This document shows, one piece after another, positions 1 through 7,998 of a DNA stretch of 10,800 nt. This DNA is from an uncultured Prevotella sp. (lineage in GTDB: Bacteria > Bacteroidota > Bacteroidia > Bacteroidales > Bacteroidaceae). Numbering within the stretch: position 1 is the stretch's first letter; every line of letters starts with the position of its first letter. The stretch covers positions 1 to 10,800 of the forward strand of contig CAJOHP010000143.1 of assembly GCA_905234355.1 (NCBI GenBank), written 5' to 3'. The notes under the pieces were generated by a model. That model made no database searches. It worked only from the letters and a program-made list of their open reading frames with translations, and was not told the DNA's origin. The position numbers were made by a program, and so were the translations under genes.

Positions 1-873
1 CTTGCCACCGCCGCCGACCGCTGTGCCGATGCCGACCGCGACATGCAGAAAGCTATCAGCGTGGCCACGCAGAAGGACGAGACCCACTACAACTACTCAC
101 AGCTCATCTGCCAGAAGCTGACGCTCAAGCCGCAGCCGCCTTATGAGCCGTGGACACTCGACGAGGCGTTACGCCAGGCACAGACAGCCTACGACATCAA
201 TCCGCTGCCACTCTACCGCTACCAGCAGGCACAGGTGCTCTATGCACAGAAGCGATACACCGATGCCCTCGACATCTACACCGCCCTGGCCAGCACACCG
301 CTGCGCTCGGCTGAGGTGTTCTACGAGGCATCACGCTGCCACCAGCAGCTGCGCGACACCACGGCACAGTTGGCCCTGCTCGACAGCGCCCTCACCACCT
401 TCAGCCAGCCCTATCTGCAGGAGGCGGCACCCTATCTGCTGGCACGGGCACAGGTGAGAATCGACGCCGGGATGTACCGGCCCGCCGTGGCCGACCTGGG
501 CGACTATGAGCGCCTCATGCGCGCGAGGCTCAACGATAGTTTCTACTACATACGCTTCCAGGCAGAGACCGGAGGACGACTGTTTCAGCAGGCTCTCGAC
601 GACATAAGCAAAGCCATCGACATGAACCCCACCTACGACCTCTATGTCGCTGAGAAGGCATCGCTGCAGATTAGGGTGGGGCAGTACGACGATGCCATCG
701 CCACGGCACAGGCATGCATACGGCTGGCACCCGACTATAGCGACGGCTACCTCTTCCTCGGACTGGCACAGTGCCTCAAGGGACTCAAGACAGAGGGCGT
801 AGCCAACCTGAGGCGTGCCCGCGACCTGGGGGACCCCCAGGCCGAAGAACTCATCAAACAATATGCACAATAA
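1..873 (+). CDS. TPR-repeat protein, C-terminal part (5' end outside window)
   Basis: The reading frame is open from base 1, upstream of the first visible ATG at 43, so the gene starts to the left of the window. The visible part is helical and built of tetratricopeptide-like units. The clearest are near the C-terminus, with the TPR pattern of small residues at fixed positions (for example 'AIDMNPTYDLYVAEKASLQI' followed by 'AIATAQACIRLAPDYSDGYL'). The protein ends with a third helical pair, 'GVANLRRARDLGDPQAEELI'. TPR arrays are protein-protein interaction scaffolds; the partner cannot be told from this sequence. The stop codon lies 3 bp before the pcrA start, so the two genes are probably co-transcribed. 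No catalytic motif was seen. A signal peptide or lipobox, if present, would be in the missing part. The fold call is fairly sure; the function is unknown. Confidence 0.8.
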   Translation, partial: LATAADRCADADRDMQKAISVATQKDETHYNYSQLICQKLTLKPQPPYEPWTLDEALRQAQTAYDINPLPLYRYQQAQVLYAQKRYTDALDIYTALASTPLRSAEVFYEASRCHQQLRDTTAQLALLDSALTTFSQPYLQEAAPYLLARAQVRIDAGMYRPAVADLGDYERLMRARLNDSFYYIRFQAETGGRLFQQALDDISKAIDMNPTYDLYVAEKASLQIRVGQYDDAIATAQACIRLAPDYSDGYLFLGLAQCLKGLKTEGVANLRRARDLGDPQAEELIKQYAQ

Positions 874-876
874 CTC

Positions 877-3324
877 ATGAATCTACTCGAACAGCTCAAC
901 GACAGTCAGCGTGAGGCCGTGAAATACTGCGACGGGCCGGCGCTCGTCATTGCCGGTGCAGGGTCGGGCAAGACCCGTGTGCTCACCTACAAGATAGCCT
1001 ATCTGCTACAAGAGGGACACCTTAAGCCCTGGAGCATCCTCGCACTCACCTTCACCAACAAGGCGGCCAGAGAGATGAAGGAACGCATCGCACGACTGCT
1101 GACCGATATGAGCGCCGACGGCGCCGAGACTGCGCGCTACCTGCAAATGGGCACCTTCCACTCCATCTTCGCACGCATACTGCGCGCCGAGGCGGCCTCC
1201 ATTGGCTACACACCCGCGTTTACCATCTACGATCAGACCGACGCACGCTCACTCGTGAAAAACATCGTACGAGAGATGCAGCTCGACGACAAGATATACA
1301 AACCCACCACCGTGAGCGACCAAATATCCATGGCCAAAAACCACATGGTCACACCACAGGCCTTCGGCACCAGCTCGCTCTTCGACCGCCACAAGCCCAA
1401 GGTGAGCGATATATATATAAGGTATGCCGAGCGATGCCGGCAGGCCAATGCTATGGACTTCGACGACCTGCTGCTGAACACCTACCGCCTCTTCGCCGAG
1501 CATGAAGACGTCAGACAAAAGTATGCCGAGCGATTCCACTACGTGCTCGTCGACGAGTATCAGGACACCAACCTCGTGCAGCAGGCCATCGTACTGCAGC
1601 TCACTCGCGAGAGACAGCGCGTATGTGTCGTGGGCGACGACGCACAGAGCATATACAGCTTCCGCGGGGCCAACATCGACAATATACTCCACTTCTGCGA
1701 CGCATACAGCGGGGCGCGGCTCTTCAAACTGGAGCAGAACTACCGCTCCACGCAACACATCGTGCAGGCAGCCAACAGCCTCATACGAAAGAACGAGCGG
1801 CAGATACCCAAAGACGTCTTCAGCGCCGGAGAGAAAGGTGAGAAACTCGTGCTGAAACCGGCCTACAGCGACAAGGAGGAGGCGCTCATCGTCTGCAACG
1901 ACATCGAGCGCATCAGAAAGAAAGAGCAGTGTCCCTACGACAGCTTCGCCATTCTCTACCGCACCAACGCGCAGAGCCGTTCCTTTGAGGAGCAGATGCG
2001 CAAGCAGAACATACCCTACCGCATCTACGGGGGACTGTCGTTCTACCAGCGCAAAGAGATAAAAGATGCCATTGCCTACTTCCGCCTCGTGACCAACCCC
2101 AACGACGAGGAGGCACTGCGACGTATCATCAACTACCCCACACGCGGCATCGGCGACGCCACCATGGCCAAGATTGCAGCCGCTGCCACTGCCCGTGGCG
2201 TGGCCCTGTGGGACGTGCTCTGTCAGCCCACGTTCTACGGTCTGCAGGTGAGCAAAGCCACGGTCACAAAGCTCGACTCCTTCCGGCAGATGGTGGAAGG
2301 GTGGGCCGCACGACAGGCTACCGACGATGCCTACCTGCTGGGCCGCGACATCATCAGCCAGAGCGGCATGGCCGACGACATCTACAGCAGCCACGACCCC
2401 GACAACGTGGCACGGCAAGAGAACCTCGACGAGTTTCTCGGTGGCATGCAGGACTTCGTCGAGTCGCGACGCGAAGAGGGGACAGGCGACCAGGTGGCGC
2501 TCACCCACTACCTACAGGAGGTGGCACTGCTCACTGACCTCGACAGCGACGGAGCCGACGACGGGCCGAAGGTGTCGCTCATGACCATACACGCGGCCAA
2601 GGGACTGGAGTTTCCCACCGTCTTCGTCGTAGGACTTGAGGAGAACATCTTTCCCTCGCCCATGGCTTCCGACAGCATGCGAGCCATCGAGGAGGAGCGC
2701 CGCCTGCTCTACGTGGCCATCACACGTGCCGAACATCACTGCATACTCACCTGCGCACAAAACCGCTTCCGTTACGGACGCATGGAGTTCGACACGCCCT
2801 CACGCTTCATACGCGACATAGATCCCACCCTGCTGCGTGTCGTGTCCGATGGTGCCGACGATGCCGACACCGACGACAGCCGCCACACACGCCGCGCTAC
2901 AGAGCGGCCATCGTGGGCAGGCAGCCGCAGTGGCAGCCAAAACCCGCGGCCTGTTGCCACACAGTTCGTGGCCGATGCCAAACCGCGTGCCGTGCCGCCA
3001 CGACCGGCCGAGAAAGCCGAAGACCCGCTCTCGCCATCGCTACGACAGATGATTGCCGGAGCGGCGGCGCGGCGATTCAAACCTGTGGCCGAGGCTAAAG
3101 CACCACGGCGCGGCAGCAGTGAGCAGACGACTACGGGCAGCACTGCCATGATGGACGGACAAGGAGCACTCCGTGTGGGATGTGTCATTGAGCACCAGCG
3201 CTTCGGACGAGGTACCGTCGTGGCCATAGAGGGCAATGGCGAAAACCAGAAAGCTACTGTCAGCTTTGCGGGCGCAGGCACCAAGCAGCTCCTTATGAAG
3301 TTCGCTAAGTTCACCATCGTCTGA
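877..3324 (+). CDS. pcrA: ATP-dependent DNA helicase PcrA/UvrD (SF1A)
   Basis: Full-length 815-aa 3'-5' DNA helicase of the UvrD/PcrA group, which acts in nucleotide excision repair, mismatch repair and removal of recombinase filaments or stalled transcription complexes. Visible motifs in order: Q-motif glutamine at residue 11; Walker A GAGSGKT at 27-33; DEYQD (motif II) at 226-230, followed by a motif III region with GDDAQSIYSFRGA; SLMTIHAAKGLEF (motif V) at 567-579; RRLLYVAITRA (motif VI) at 608-618. Residues of about 655-765 form a polar, low-complexity linker. The C-terminal 48 residues (GCVIEHQRFGRGTVVAIEG and following) match the small Tudor-like domain found at the end of PcrA/UvrD, which binds RNA polymerase in studied members. 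The start at 877 gives the normal N-terminus and lies 3 bp after the TPR gene stop. I cannot separate the names PcrA and UvrD here. Confidence 0.96.
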   Translation: MNLLEQLNDSQREAVKYCDGPALVIAGAGSGKTRVLTYKIAYLLQEGHLKPWSILALTFTNKAAREMKERIARLLTDMSADGAETARYLQMGTFHSIFARILRAEAASIGYTPAFTIYDQTDARSLVKNIVREMQLDDKIYKPTTVSDQISMAKNHMVTPQAFGTSSLFDRHKPKVSDIYIRYAERCRQANAMDFDDLLLNTYRLFAEHEDVRQKYAERFHYVLVDEYQDTNLVQQAIVLQLTRERQRVCVVGDDAQSIYSFRGANIDNILHFCDAYSGARLFKLEQNYRSTQHIVQAANSLIRKNERQIPKDVFSAGEKGEKLVLKPAYSDKEEALIVCNDIERIRKKEQCPYDSFAILYRTNAQSRSFEEQMRKQNIPYRIYGGLSFYQRKEIKDAIAYFRLVTNPNDEEALRRIINYPTRGIGDATMAKIAAAATARGVALWDVLCQPTFYGLQVSKATVTKLDSFRQMVEGWAARQATDDAYLLGRDIISQSGMADDIYSSHDPDNVARQENLDEFLGGMQDFVESRREEGTGDQVALTHYLQEVALLTDLDSDGADDGPKVSLMTIHAAKGLEFPTVFVVGLEENIFPSPMASDSMRAIEEERRLLYVAITRAEHHCILTCAQNRFRYGRMEFDTPSRFIRDIDPTLLRVVSDGADDADTDDSRHTRRATERPSWAGSRSGSQNPRPVATQFVADAKPRAVPPRPAEKAEDPLSPSLRQMIAGAAARRFKPVAEAKAPRRGSSEQTTTGSTAMMDGQGALRVGCVIEHQRFGRGTVVAIEGNGENQKATVSFAGAGTKQLLMKFAKFTIV

Positions 3325-3361
3325 ACTACTCCCGATGCTTGACAAGCATGGGCTTAGCACA

Positions 3362-3495
3362 TGACGCCCGTCTACCCCCTAAACGACCCCCGTCTACCCC
3401 ATAAACGACCCCCGTCTACCCCCTAAACGAACACTGGCTACCCCCTAGATGACACTCGGCTAGGAGGGGGTAGACGTGCCTCGTTTAGGGGGTAA
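3362..3495. repeat. Array of degenerate 22-bp repeats, ending in inverted copies
   Basis: Four head-to-tail copies with a 22-bp period start at 3369, 3391, 3413 and 3435. The core is CGTCTACCCCCTAAACG; the fourth copy is the most diverged. The core is itself an imperfect dyad: CGTCTA, five C, TAAACG. The array is followed by two copies in the opposite orientation (GGGGGTAGACG at about 3466-3476 and TCGTTTAGGGGGTA at 3481-3494), so the whole block can fold back. It lies about 40 bp after the pcrA stop, in the gap between two convergent genes. Function is unknown. Confidence 0.85.
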
Positions 3496-3553
3496 ATGGT
3501 GGCCAAAGGAGCCCTCATCCCAAGTCTCGCCCGGATTCATCCACATATTTTAT

Positions 3554-3561
3554 TACCTTTG
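3554..3561 (+). promoter_or_regulatory. Possible Bacteroidota -7 box
   Basis: TACCTTTG matches the TAnnTTTG -7 consensus of Bacteroidota and is followed by GCACC, like the box in front of the tRNA gene at 7541. No good TTTG box is seen about 20 bp upstream. It would drive a transcript into the hairpin at 3605-3659, antisense to the end of the minus-strand gene. Confidence 0.35.
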
Positions 3562-3604
3562 CACCAAATGTGTGGTGCTGTGGTTGAGCACACTTTTTCC
3601 CAGC

Positions 3605-3659
3605 CACAGCGAGAGCGGCCGACAGACACTCGGGTGTCCTGCCGGCCGCTCTTGCTGTG
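3605..3659 (+). other. Long hairpin, terminator-like or small-RNA element
   Basis: The arms CACAGCGAGAGCGGCCG (3605-3621) and CGGCCGCTCTTGCTGTG (3643-3659) pair over 17 positions. The one non-Watson-Crick pair is G-U in a plus-strand RNA but C-A in a minus-strand RNA, which mildly favours plus-strand function. An inner stem (GACAC/GTGTC around a TCGG loop) continues it. A T-run (TTTTT, 3674-3678) follows 14 bp later on the + strand. On the minus strand no T-run follows. An upstream GCTGTGG (3577-3583) can pair with CCACAGC (3604-3610) instead, competing with the 5' arm. Confidence 0.55.
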
Positions 3660-3708
3660 TGTGATGGTGCTTGTTTTTGCTCTTTTCTGTCGCAGTGTGT
3701 CTCTCGGC

Positions 3709-5562
3709 TCACTTCACCAGCACCTTGCGTCCTCCTACGATGTAGAGGCCTGTGACAGGGTGGTCTACGCGGCGTCCCTGCAGGTCGTAGTACTGCGTGG
3801 CGGGGGTGGGGCGAGACGTGCCGACATGGCTGATGGCTGTAGCCAGCGACGAGCCGCCGGCAGCACACTTGTTGGCATTGGCTATCTCGCCGGTGGCCTT
3901 GTCGAAGAGTAGGGCTACGACAGTGAGACGCTCCTTGTCCTGCACGACGGGCTGTCCGCCGGTGTTGGTGATGGCAGCAATGTCGAAGCTGTAGGAGCAC
4001 GACTGAGTCTGGTCGTCTATGATGGGTGCGCTGAGCGAGCCTGCGATGCCGGCCTTGCCGGAGCGTGCCACATAGACGAAGTTGTAGGTCAGACCGCTCA
4101 CTGTGCTGCCACCCTGTGTGAAGGCGTCCATGGATGCGGGCCAGCCTGTCTCGCCGCCGTAGTAGTTGGCCTGGTCCCAACTGTTGCCGGTACCTGTCAG
4201 ACCGTTGGCCACGAGGATGAAGCCCACCTCGTAGGGGCAGTCAGCCCGCCCTACAGGGAAGGTGACATGGGCCGTGGCGGTGAGCGTCTTGCTGTCTGTC
4301 CACTGCGACTCCACCTCCACGGCGGCAGGGGCAAAGAGGTCGCTCACTATCTGCCAGGCATCTTCGATGCCGAAGGTGGTGTAGGCACCGAAGCCACAGT
4401 AGGCATCGGTCTGTGCAATGCGGTCGAGCGAGGCGGCAGGGTAGCCTGGGAAGGAGCCCAGGGTCTGGGCATTCCAAGGGAAGTCGTTGATGGTAATGAC
4501 CTCCATAGGGTCGGCGTTGTGGTAGGAGATGCCGATGAAGTCGTCAGGATGCAGGCGTTGCATCTCCTCAAGGCCCACGAAGCCACGTGGACAGTAGCCG
4601 CACCAGGTGCCGGTGTACTCCTCAAGGACGGCGCGGTGGCGGGGTAGGGTGTTGTAGGCCTGCACGGTGGTCTGGGCCTGACGCTCGGCATCGGCATTGG
4701 GCTGGCCGTTGACGCGGTCTATCTGCAGCGTCAGGGTGTAAGACCCTTTCTCGTCGATGGCAGGCAGGTCGGCACTGAGCGTGGCTCTGCTGCCGAAGAC
4801 CCCCTGGAGGGCATGCGGCAAGATGACGTGGCGCTGCTCGCTGTAGCTACCCAGGGTGATGGTGTAGTCGATGGAGCGCACACCGGCATTGCCGTGGTTG
4901 ACGAGTTCAAAGAGTGTCTGGTCGGGTTGCCCGGTCTGCACGTTGAGCTCTTGCAAGGCGCCCACAGCGGCCGCATCGGTAGCGATGGCGTCGCCCTTGA
5001 GCAACACCTGTAGAGCCAAGGCGGGCTGTTCTGCCGAGAAGTCGCGCCAGGCGGTACGATAGGTGCTCGTGCTGTGGATGAAGAAGCCACCGGGCTGAGC
5101 CGCCCCTGTGACGGCCACGGGACGGGCCTTGTCTTCGCTGTCGGCGGTGGTGAAGGCGTAGCCCGCATAGAGCCCGTCGGCGGTGACGGTATAGGGCGCG
5201 TCGAAGAGCACCTCGGTGTAGGCTGTGGAGGGCGTGAAGGCCTGCTGGGCGATGTCGGGTGCAGTAACCTTGCGCGACTTCACGGCGGGCAACTCGCGCG
5301 AGAGCCATGCGCTGGCGTCGCTGATGCCCTCGGTATAGGGGAATACGATTCGCACGCCAAGCACTTGGGCGCCCACAAGGGCATCGCTCTGCAAGTGCAG
5401 CGCCACGTTGTAGGTCTCGCCCTTGGTGGTGCCCGTGCCGTAGACGCCACTGCGGTCGCCCAGACTGTACCAGATGCTGTTCTGCGCCGTGGCCGTGCCC
5501 CGTCCGAAGACGAGGGCTGCGGCCATGGTGCCGATAAGGAATAGACGATGTCGTAATGTCAT
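3709..5562 (-). CDS. Secreted thioredoxin-fold protein with C-terminal sorting-like motif
   Basis: A 617-aa exported protein. Residues 1-27 form a signal peptide: positive n-region MTLRHR, hydrophobic core, likely cleavage near TATA-Q. Residues of about 28-300 are rich in alternating beta-type segments without a motif I can name. Residues of about 310-400 begin 'VLEEYTGTWCGYCPRG', with a CGYC redox pair at 321-324, as in thioredoxin-like domains of secreted Bacteroidota proteins (Omp28-like); the segment 'SFPGYPAASLDR' carries the expected proline region. A further beta-rich region follows. The last about 28 residues (YYDLQGRRV...GLYIVGGRKVLVK) resemble the C-terminal sorting tail of type IX secretion cargo, so the likely site is the periplasm or cell surface. 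It lies 52 bp after the frameshifted gene on the same strand and may share its transcript. The redox substrate is unknown. Confidence 0.75.
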   Translation of the reverse strand: MTLRHRLFLIGTMAAALVFGRGTATAQNSIWYSLGDRSGVYGTGTTKGETYNVALHLQSDALVGAQVLGVRIVFPYTEGISDASAWLSRELPAVKSRKVTAPDIAQQAFTPSTAYTEVLFDAPYTVTADGLYAGYAFTTADSEDKARPVAVTGAAQPGGFFIHSTSTYRTAWRDFSAEQPALALQVLLKGDAIATDAAAVGALQELNVQTGQPDQTLFELVNHGNAGVRSIDYTITLGSYSEQRHVILPHALQGVFGSRATLSADLPAIDEKGSYTLTLQIDRVNGQPNADAERQAQTTVQAYNTLPRHRAVLEEYTGTWCGYCPRGFVGLEEMQRLHPDDFIGISYHNADPMEVITINDFPWNAQTLGSFPGYPAASLDRIAQTDAYCGFGAYTTFGIEDAWQIVSDLFAPAAVEVESQWTDSKTLTATAHVTFPVGRADCPYEVGFILVANGLTGTGNSWDQANYYGGETGWPASMDAFTQGGSTVSGLTYNFVYVARSGKAGIAGSLSAPIIDDQTQSCSYSFDIAAITNTGGQPVVQDKERLTVVALLFDKATGEIANANKCAAGGSSLATAISHVGTSRPTPATQYYDLQGRRVDHPVTGLYIVGGRKVLVK

Positions 5563-5614
5563 AGCTGTGATATGTCTCTTTACTTTTTCAATATTTGTGG
5601 CAGGGTAGGGGGGC

Positions 5615-7292
5615 TTATTTGTGCACCACCTTGTAGGTCTTGCGTGTGCCGTCGGCCATGGTGACGACCCTCATCACAAAGCCCTTGGCATCAGCCTGAA
5701 CGCGGCGGCCTGCTAAGTCGTAGTAGCCGTCGGCGGCACTAGGCTGGGCGGTCACGGACTGCACACCCACGATCTCACCCTTGTTGACGTCGTAGAGCAC
5801 GATGTTGGAGCGTTTCTCCACGCCGGCACCACGGTAGATGCTCTGCAGACCGATGTTCTCGGCTGGTTGGAAGAAGATAGCCACCATGCCCGTGCTGATG
5901 TTATAGTCGGGCGAGGCACCATAGGGTATCTCGATGAGTGGCTCTGTGAGCGAGGGATACTCTTCAGGCTCAAACTCAAACACCTCATTGTCTACGAAGA
6001 CGGAGTAGGAGAGCTTCTTGGTGGTGATGTAGTTGCCATCGACGTCGACTGTGGGTATCTCGAAGTCGAGCTCGGCATTCTCATAGTCCTCGTCGTAGTC
6101 CCAGAAATGGGTCGGCAGGTACGGCGGCCACCTCGGTGAAGCTGAAGAAGGTGGGATTGCTGTAGGCCTCGGCATAGTAGACCTTGCTCTGCGAAGCGTT
6201 GATGATGATGGCCGTGTTCTCGTCGACGGGAGAGAGGACGTCGCTTTCGGCGTCATACTCGAGCACGATATTGTCGGTCAGCTCATAGTTCACATAGTAG
6301 TCGTCATACTCTGGGTCGTATTCTTGCTCGACGGTGGCGGCCCAAAACCAGAGGTTGGTATTGTAGTCCTCGTCGAAGCCAAGATACTGTCCGCTCTGGA
6401 AGGTAACTATGTCGCCGCTGCGTGTGCCGACGATCCATCCGGGCGTTCCGGCATAAGCCTGGACGTAGACCTTGTCGCCCACGAAGGCCACCTGCGCATC
6501 CTGATAGCCCTCGGCGTGCTCGATGACCATGTCCTTCACTTCTGCACCGGTGGGCAGCACGGCTATATGCTCGGTAAACTCCTTGATGGTCAGGTTCCAG
6601 TAGTAGCCGTAGGAGCCGTCAGGAGCCCAGGGGCCGAAATAGTCGTTGACTAGGCCATAAGCCCATTCGGGCAACCCATACTCATCGGTCTCTACGGGGT
6701 CGGTGGTGAGCACGCCGTCCGCGTAGTTCACGTAGATATCGGTATCGTCGGCCTCGACGAAGTCTTCCGCCTCATCGCTATAGACCAGACGGGCGATGTA
6801 TTCCGTTTCTTCGTACTGGGCGTATTCGCCGGCCACCTGGCGGTGTATGACATAGCGGCCTGCCTGCGCGGTAGGTTCTGCCTTCAGCCAGTAGCTGGTG
6901 CCACCAAACTGCGGCGTAATGCCTTTGATGTAGAGACAGCCGTCGGTGCCCTCGACGATGGCGGCAGGTGCAGCGTCGCTGCTGGCATCTTGCCATCCAA
7001 ACCAACCTAATCCTATGCCGGAGACCCAGGCTGCCAGGTCGTCGTGCAGCGTGCCTTCGGGCTGGGCCACGATGGCCTCAGCACGGCGAGAGACACCCTG
7101 GAGAAATGTGTTGGCTGTGGAGCGCGTGCTGAACACACGACTCTGATGGTTCAGCGCTTGACGCACATCATAGCGGGTCAGACCCGATGACGGCTTCTGC
7201 TGAGGCTCCGACTGACGGCGCTGGCCCGACTGGGCAAAGGCCGATGTTGCGGCGATAAGGGCCGCTACTGCAATCATGGTAAAATTCTTCAT
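5615..7292 (-). pseudogene. Secreted acidic protein, broken by a +1 frameshift
   Basis: One gene in two frames. The 5' frame (7292 to about 6105) starts with a signal peptide (MKNFTMIAVAALIAATSAFA, then QSGQ) and encodes about 395 residues rich in Asp, Glu and Tyr. It then shifts and stops at 6081 after an unrelated short tail. The 3' frame resumes with FWDYDEDYENAEL and runs to 5615, ending in GYYDLAGRRVQ...KTYKVVHK, the same type of C-terminal motif as its downstream neighbour. Removing one base in the run CCCATTT (minus strand; 6105-6111 on +) would join them into about 558 aa. The open 3' frame upstream of the shift has no codon sense, so the break is local. It may be a true mutation, a sequencing error or, less likely, programmed shifting. 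The start at 7292 is fixed by the signal peptide. No enzymatic domain was recognised. Confidence 0.75.
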
Positions 7293-7372
7293 AAGCTTAA
7301 TACCTTTTTTAGTTTAATTTTTTGTTGTGAGTAAAATGAAGCTTTGCTTGCAATTTGTTTGCTTACGGGGTG

Positions 7373-7404
7373 CAAAAGTAACAAAATGCAGCATAACGAC
7401 CAAA
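7373..7404 (-). promoter_or_regulatory. Promoter of the secreted-protein genes
   Basis: On the minus strand TTTG (7404-7401) is followed after 20 bp by TACTTTTG (7380-7373), a full match to the Bacteroidota TTTG / TAnnTTTG pattern. The predicted start is about 70 nt upstream of the ATG at 7292. It would drive the frameshifted gene and probably the 617-aa gene behind it. Confidence 0.7.
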
Positions 7405-7515
7405 CATTTTTTCTGTTTTGTTGTCATTGTGGGGGTAATGCAGCCGTAAAATACCATGGTTGTGGTAGTCTTTGTCTCTATATTTTCTGTCCTTTGCAAA
7501 AAAAAGTGGGAAAAG

Positions 7516-7548
7516 TTGCACGTTTCTCAAAAAAATGCCGTACCTTTG
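7516..7548 (+). promoter_or_regulatory. Promoter of tRNA-Pro
   Basis: A TTG box (7516-7518) and TACCTTTG (7541-7548) are separated by 22 bp, slightly longer than usual. The -7 box lies 24 bp before the first base of the mature tRNA, which suits a short 5' leader. Confidence 0.6.
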
Positions 7549-7572
7549 CACTCGCTTTGAAAAAAAAGCATT

Positions 7573-7645
7573 CGGGATGTAGCGCAGTTGGTAGCGCACT
7601 ACGTTCGGGACGTAGGGGTCGGGCGTTCGAGTCGCCTCATCCCGA
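7573..7645 (+). tRNA. tRNA-Pro (anticodon CGG)
   Basis: A 73-nt cloverleaf with all arms paired. The acceptor stem is CGGGATG/CATCCCG with discriminator A at 7645. The D-stem is GCGC/GCGC. The anticodon stem is CTACG/CGTAG with loop TTCGGGA, so the anticodon is CGG (7606-7608), reading CCG proline codons, with G at position 37. The variable loop is 5 nt and the T-arm is GGGCG-TTCGAGT-CGCCT. CCA is encoded at 7646-7648. The last 15 bases are the start of the 99-bp repeat that recurs at 10702, so this gene is the likely integration site of the element to its right; the tRNA itself stays intact. Confidence 0.97.
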
Positions 7646-7729
7646 CCAAAATCTCAGAAAACCGCCATAAACAGGCGGTTTTTTGATTGGTCGCCGGTCG
7701 AGGGTCGGACGAAACTCGGACGCAACCGT
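7631..7729 (+). repeat. Left 99-bp direct repeat (attL-like)
   Basis: This sequence is identical over 99 bases to 10702-10800. It starts in the T-loop of tRNA-Pro and includes the 3' part of the tRNA, the CCA, the terminator and 43 further bases. Bases just left of the two copies differ (A at 7630, T at 10701), so the left boundary is sharp. The tRNA-overlapping start is typical of tyrosine-recombinase attachment sites. Its last part holds three 7-bp units (GGTCGNN at 7689-7709) and two 11-bp units (TCGGACGNAAC at 7705-7726). Confidence 0.9.
7659..7686 (+). terminator. Rho-independent terminator of tRNA-Pro
   Basis: AAACCGCC (7659-7666), a 7-nt loop, and GGCGGTTT (7674-7681) are followed by more T. 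It lies 11 bp after the CCA end. An identical copy sits in the right-hand repeat at 10730-10757. Confidence 0.9.
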
Positions 7730-7998
7730 GCAACTTCAGTCCTGCCAGCTCAGCCTCCATCTGCTCCTGAGCCGACAGATTGGAGTAGCTGCTGCGCATC
7801 TGCTTCAGCTTCTTCTCGGCATCCTTCAGCTCCTTCCTGATGGCGGCAATGAAACTGCGCCCCATCTTCTTCTCGCGAGCCTCTGCTAGGTCGCTCTTCC
7901 ATGATTCCACCTTGCGGCGCAGTTCGTCCAGATTGCGCTTCGCCTGCTCCGAATTGAGCTCAATAACGGTTGTATATCTCTCTGTTGTAGCCATAATA

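Larger units (their letters stand above)
3325..3708. other. Gene-poor gap between convergent genes
   Basis: This 384-bp stretch separates the end of pcrA from the end of the minus-strand secreted protein gene. Open frames that cross it have no codon bias or recognisable protein features. It contains a degenerate tandem repeat (3362-3495), a promoter-like TACCTTTG box (3554-3561) and a long hairpin (3605-3659), each listed separately. No simple hairpin-plus-T-tract terminator directly follows either gene. Confidence 0.7.
7599..7994 (-). pseudogene. Truncated phage tail tape-measure-like protein (N-terminal part)
   Basis: The protein starts MATTERYTTVIELNSEQAKR and continues as a charged coiled coil (DELRRKVESWKSDLAEAREK, then ELKDAEKKLKQMRSS). 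This is the usual look of the first about 80 residues of tape-measure proteins in Bacteroidota phages, which are normally many hundreds of residues long. Here the phage-like part is about 88 residues and ends at about 7730, where the 99-bp repeat begins; the frame then reads through the repeat and antisense to the tRNA until a stop at 7599, so its last about 43 residues are not real protein. The ATG at 7994 is preferred over an upstream one at 8036, which would lie inside a strong dyad (7999-8043). Other coiled-coil phage proteins are possible. Non-functional as a tape measure. Confidence 0.55.

Noticed and set aside
1249..2508. Long minus-strand open frame inside pcrA
   Set aside because: It lies opposite a fully motif-supported helicase gene and has no protein features of its own; GC-rich codon use keeps the antisense frame open.
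3362..3495. CRISPR array
   Set aside because: The repeats follow each other with a 22-bp period and only about 5 bp outside the dyad core. There are no unique spacers, copies are degenerate, orientation changes, and no cas gene is nearby.
3496..3912. Plus-strand 138-aa frame after the repeat array
   Set aside because: It covers the hairpin and overlaps the coding end of the secreted protein in antisense. No ribosome site or domain was seen.
7344..7670. Plus-strand protein reading through the tRNA
   Set aside because: Its C-terminal part is a translation of the tRNA gene, and the rest is AT-rich promoter DNA without a coding pattern.
7599..7729. Last about 43 residues of the tape-measure-like frame as real protein
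   Set aside because: They are the antisense translation of the att-like repeat and the tRNA, a common artefact at tRNA insertion sites.
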